Shown: positions 6,762 to 7,076 of the stretch, piece after piece
How positions within the stretch are numbered: the first letter of the stretch is position 1
How the letters are laid out: every line of letters starts with the position of its first letter
From: an uncultured Bacillota bacterium
Lineage (GTDB): Bacteria; Bacillota; Clostridia; Lachnospirales; Lachnospiraceae
Length of the DNA stretch: 7,076 bases
Direction of reading: 5' to 3'
Assembly: GCA_958352855.1 (NCBI GenBank)
Contig: CATWQE010000108.1
Coordinates: forward strand, 1 to 7,076
The notes under the pieces: model-generated
Told to the model about the DNA's origin: nothing
Seen by the model: the letters and a program-made list of their open reading frames with translations, nothing else
Databases searched by the model: none
Translations under genes and position numbers: made by a program

Positions 6762-6824
6762 AAGAGACAAAGAAATATTATGGGGTTTTTTGGCTTGGGA
6801 GAGAGCAAGTGCGAGGGGGATTCA
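6762..6824. other. Spacer between the araC-family gene and the repeat array
   Basis: These 63 bp hold no gene. There is a six-T run at 6786-6791 without a preceding stem. A weak CTTG/CAAG pairing (6794-6797 with 6806-6809) has no following T run on the + strand. AGAGACAA at 6765-6772 resembles the AGAGACAAG found inside the repeat units, so the left flank may be a decayed repeat copy, though the match is short. Confidence 0.5.
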
Positions 6825-6855
6825 GGGCAAAAGCAGAGACAAGAAGCTTAAAATA

Positions 6856-6867
6856 CCCCACGTGGGG
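6856..6867. repeat. 12-bp perfect palindrome in the variable core of unit 1
   Basis: CCCCACGTGGGG is fully self-complementary. The equivalent place in unit 2 is GCCC-TATGCGT-GGGC (6960-6974), and in unit 3 GCCCCATGCGGG (7065-7076, cut by the window edge). Each copy keeps a short GC-rich stem while the middle changes, so the most variable part of the unit retains a hairpin. Confidence 0.7.
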
Positions 6868-6893
6868 GCAAGAAAGTAGAGTTTGAGAGGAAG

Positions 6894-6936
6894 TTTGCCC
6901 CGCAAGCATAGCAACAGGTGCAAGAAAAGGGGCAAA
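6894..6936 (+). repeat. Inverted repeat spanning the unit 1 / unit 2 junction
   Basis: TTTGCCCC (6894-6901) is exactly complementary to GGGGCAAA (6929-6936) across a 27-base loop. The next junction has TTTGCCCC (6999-7006) facing GGGGTAAA (7034-7041), where the only change gives a G-U pair in + strand RNA. No T run follows, so it is not a standard terminator. Confidence 0.7.
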
Positions 6937-7076
6937 AGCAGAGACGAGAAGCTTAAAATGCCCTATGCGTGGGCAGAAAAGTAGAGTTTGAGAGGAAGTT
7001 TGCCCCAGAAGCATAGCAACAGGTGCAAGAAAAGGGGTAAAAACAGAGACAAGAAGGCTAAAATGCCCCATGCGGG

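Larger units (their letters stand above)
6825..7076. repeat. Tandem array of a 105-bp repeat (2.4 copies seen, continues past the window)
   Basis: The units run 6825-6929, 6930-7034 and 7035-7076 (cut by the window edge), each starting GGGC or GGGT followed by AAAA and then AGAGAC. By eye, the first two differ at ten of 105 positions with no insertion or deletion. The changes cluster in unit positions 31-48; positions 49-77 and 80-105 are identical. The 42 visible bases of the third unit differ at seven positions from each earlier unit. The + strand is strikingly purine-rich. All three + frames are closed in every unit. One - frame stays open because 105 is a multiple of three, which would give a 35-residue repeat with core LLVSAFAPFLAPVAML. 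I judge it noncoding (see findings) but cannot exclude a repetitive protein. I do not recognise a named family. Confidence 0.93.

Noticed and set aside
6784..6812. Terminator after the AraC-family gene
   Set aside because: The T run (6786-6791) has no stem before it, and the weak CTTG/CAAG stem after it lacks a following T run on the + strand.
6778..7071. Minus-strand repetitive hydrophobic protein as a real gene
   Set aside because: Differences between copies show no clear third-position bias, no ribosome site can be seen for a start, and the open frame follows from the repeat length; left as a repeat only.
6825..7076. CRISPR array
   Set aside because: The period is 105 bp with nearly the whole unit conserved; there are no 30-40 bp unique spacers between 25-40 bp repeats and no cas genes in the window.

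Overview
The window reads as chromosomal DNA of an anaerobic Gram-positive gut-type Firmicute, most likely a Lachnospiraceae-like Clostridium relative. The basis is strong AGGAGG-type ribosome binding sites, near-consensus sigma-A promoters, an intrinsic terminator with a T run, and protein types typical of that group. The genus cannot be fixed from sequence reading alone.

Layout. Positions 1-1052 (+) hold two GNAT acetyltransferase genes. The first is cut by the left edge; the second is complete and looks more AT-rich than the rest of the window. Positions 1064-2999 (+) form a self-contained drug-response-type unit: a consensus promoter overlapped by a palindrome, a MarR-family regulator, an overlapping MATE efflux transporter gene, and a terminator that can work in both directions. 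Positions 3007-5724 (-) are a hexuronate catabolic operon, uxuA (mannonate dehydratase) followed by uxuB (fructuronate/mannonate oxidoreductase). It converges on the MATE gene and shares its terminator. A compact divergent promoter region (about 5725-5876) separates uxuA from an AraC-family regulator (5877-6761, +), the obvious candidate controller of uxuAB. Positions 6762-7076 carry no convincing gene. They hold a tandem array of a 105-bp repeat (two full copies and 42 bp of a third) running off the right edge.

How the genes work together. UxuB reduces D-fructuronate to D-mannonate and UxuA dehydrates mannonate to 2-keto-3-deoxygluconate, the middle of the glucuronate pathway. The AraC protein probably senses a pathway sugar and acts on the shared intergenic region. 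The MarR protein probably represses its own promoter and so the MATE pump.

No wholly new multi-gene system was found. The least explained element is the 105-bp repeat array: its exact period, its conserved complementary arms and its lack of third-codon-position bias suggest a structured noncoding repeat rather than a protein. The SlyA-like palindrome on the marR promoter and the paired GTTTGTTG sites flanking the uxuA promoter are testable regulatory predictions.
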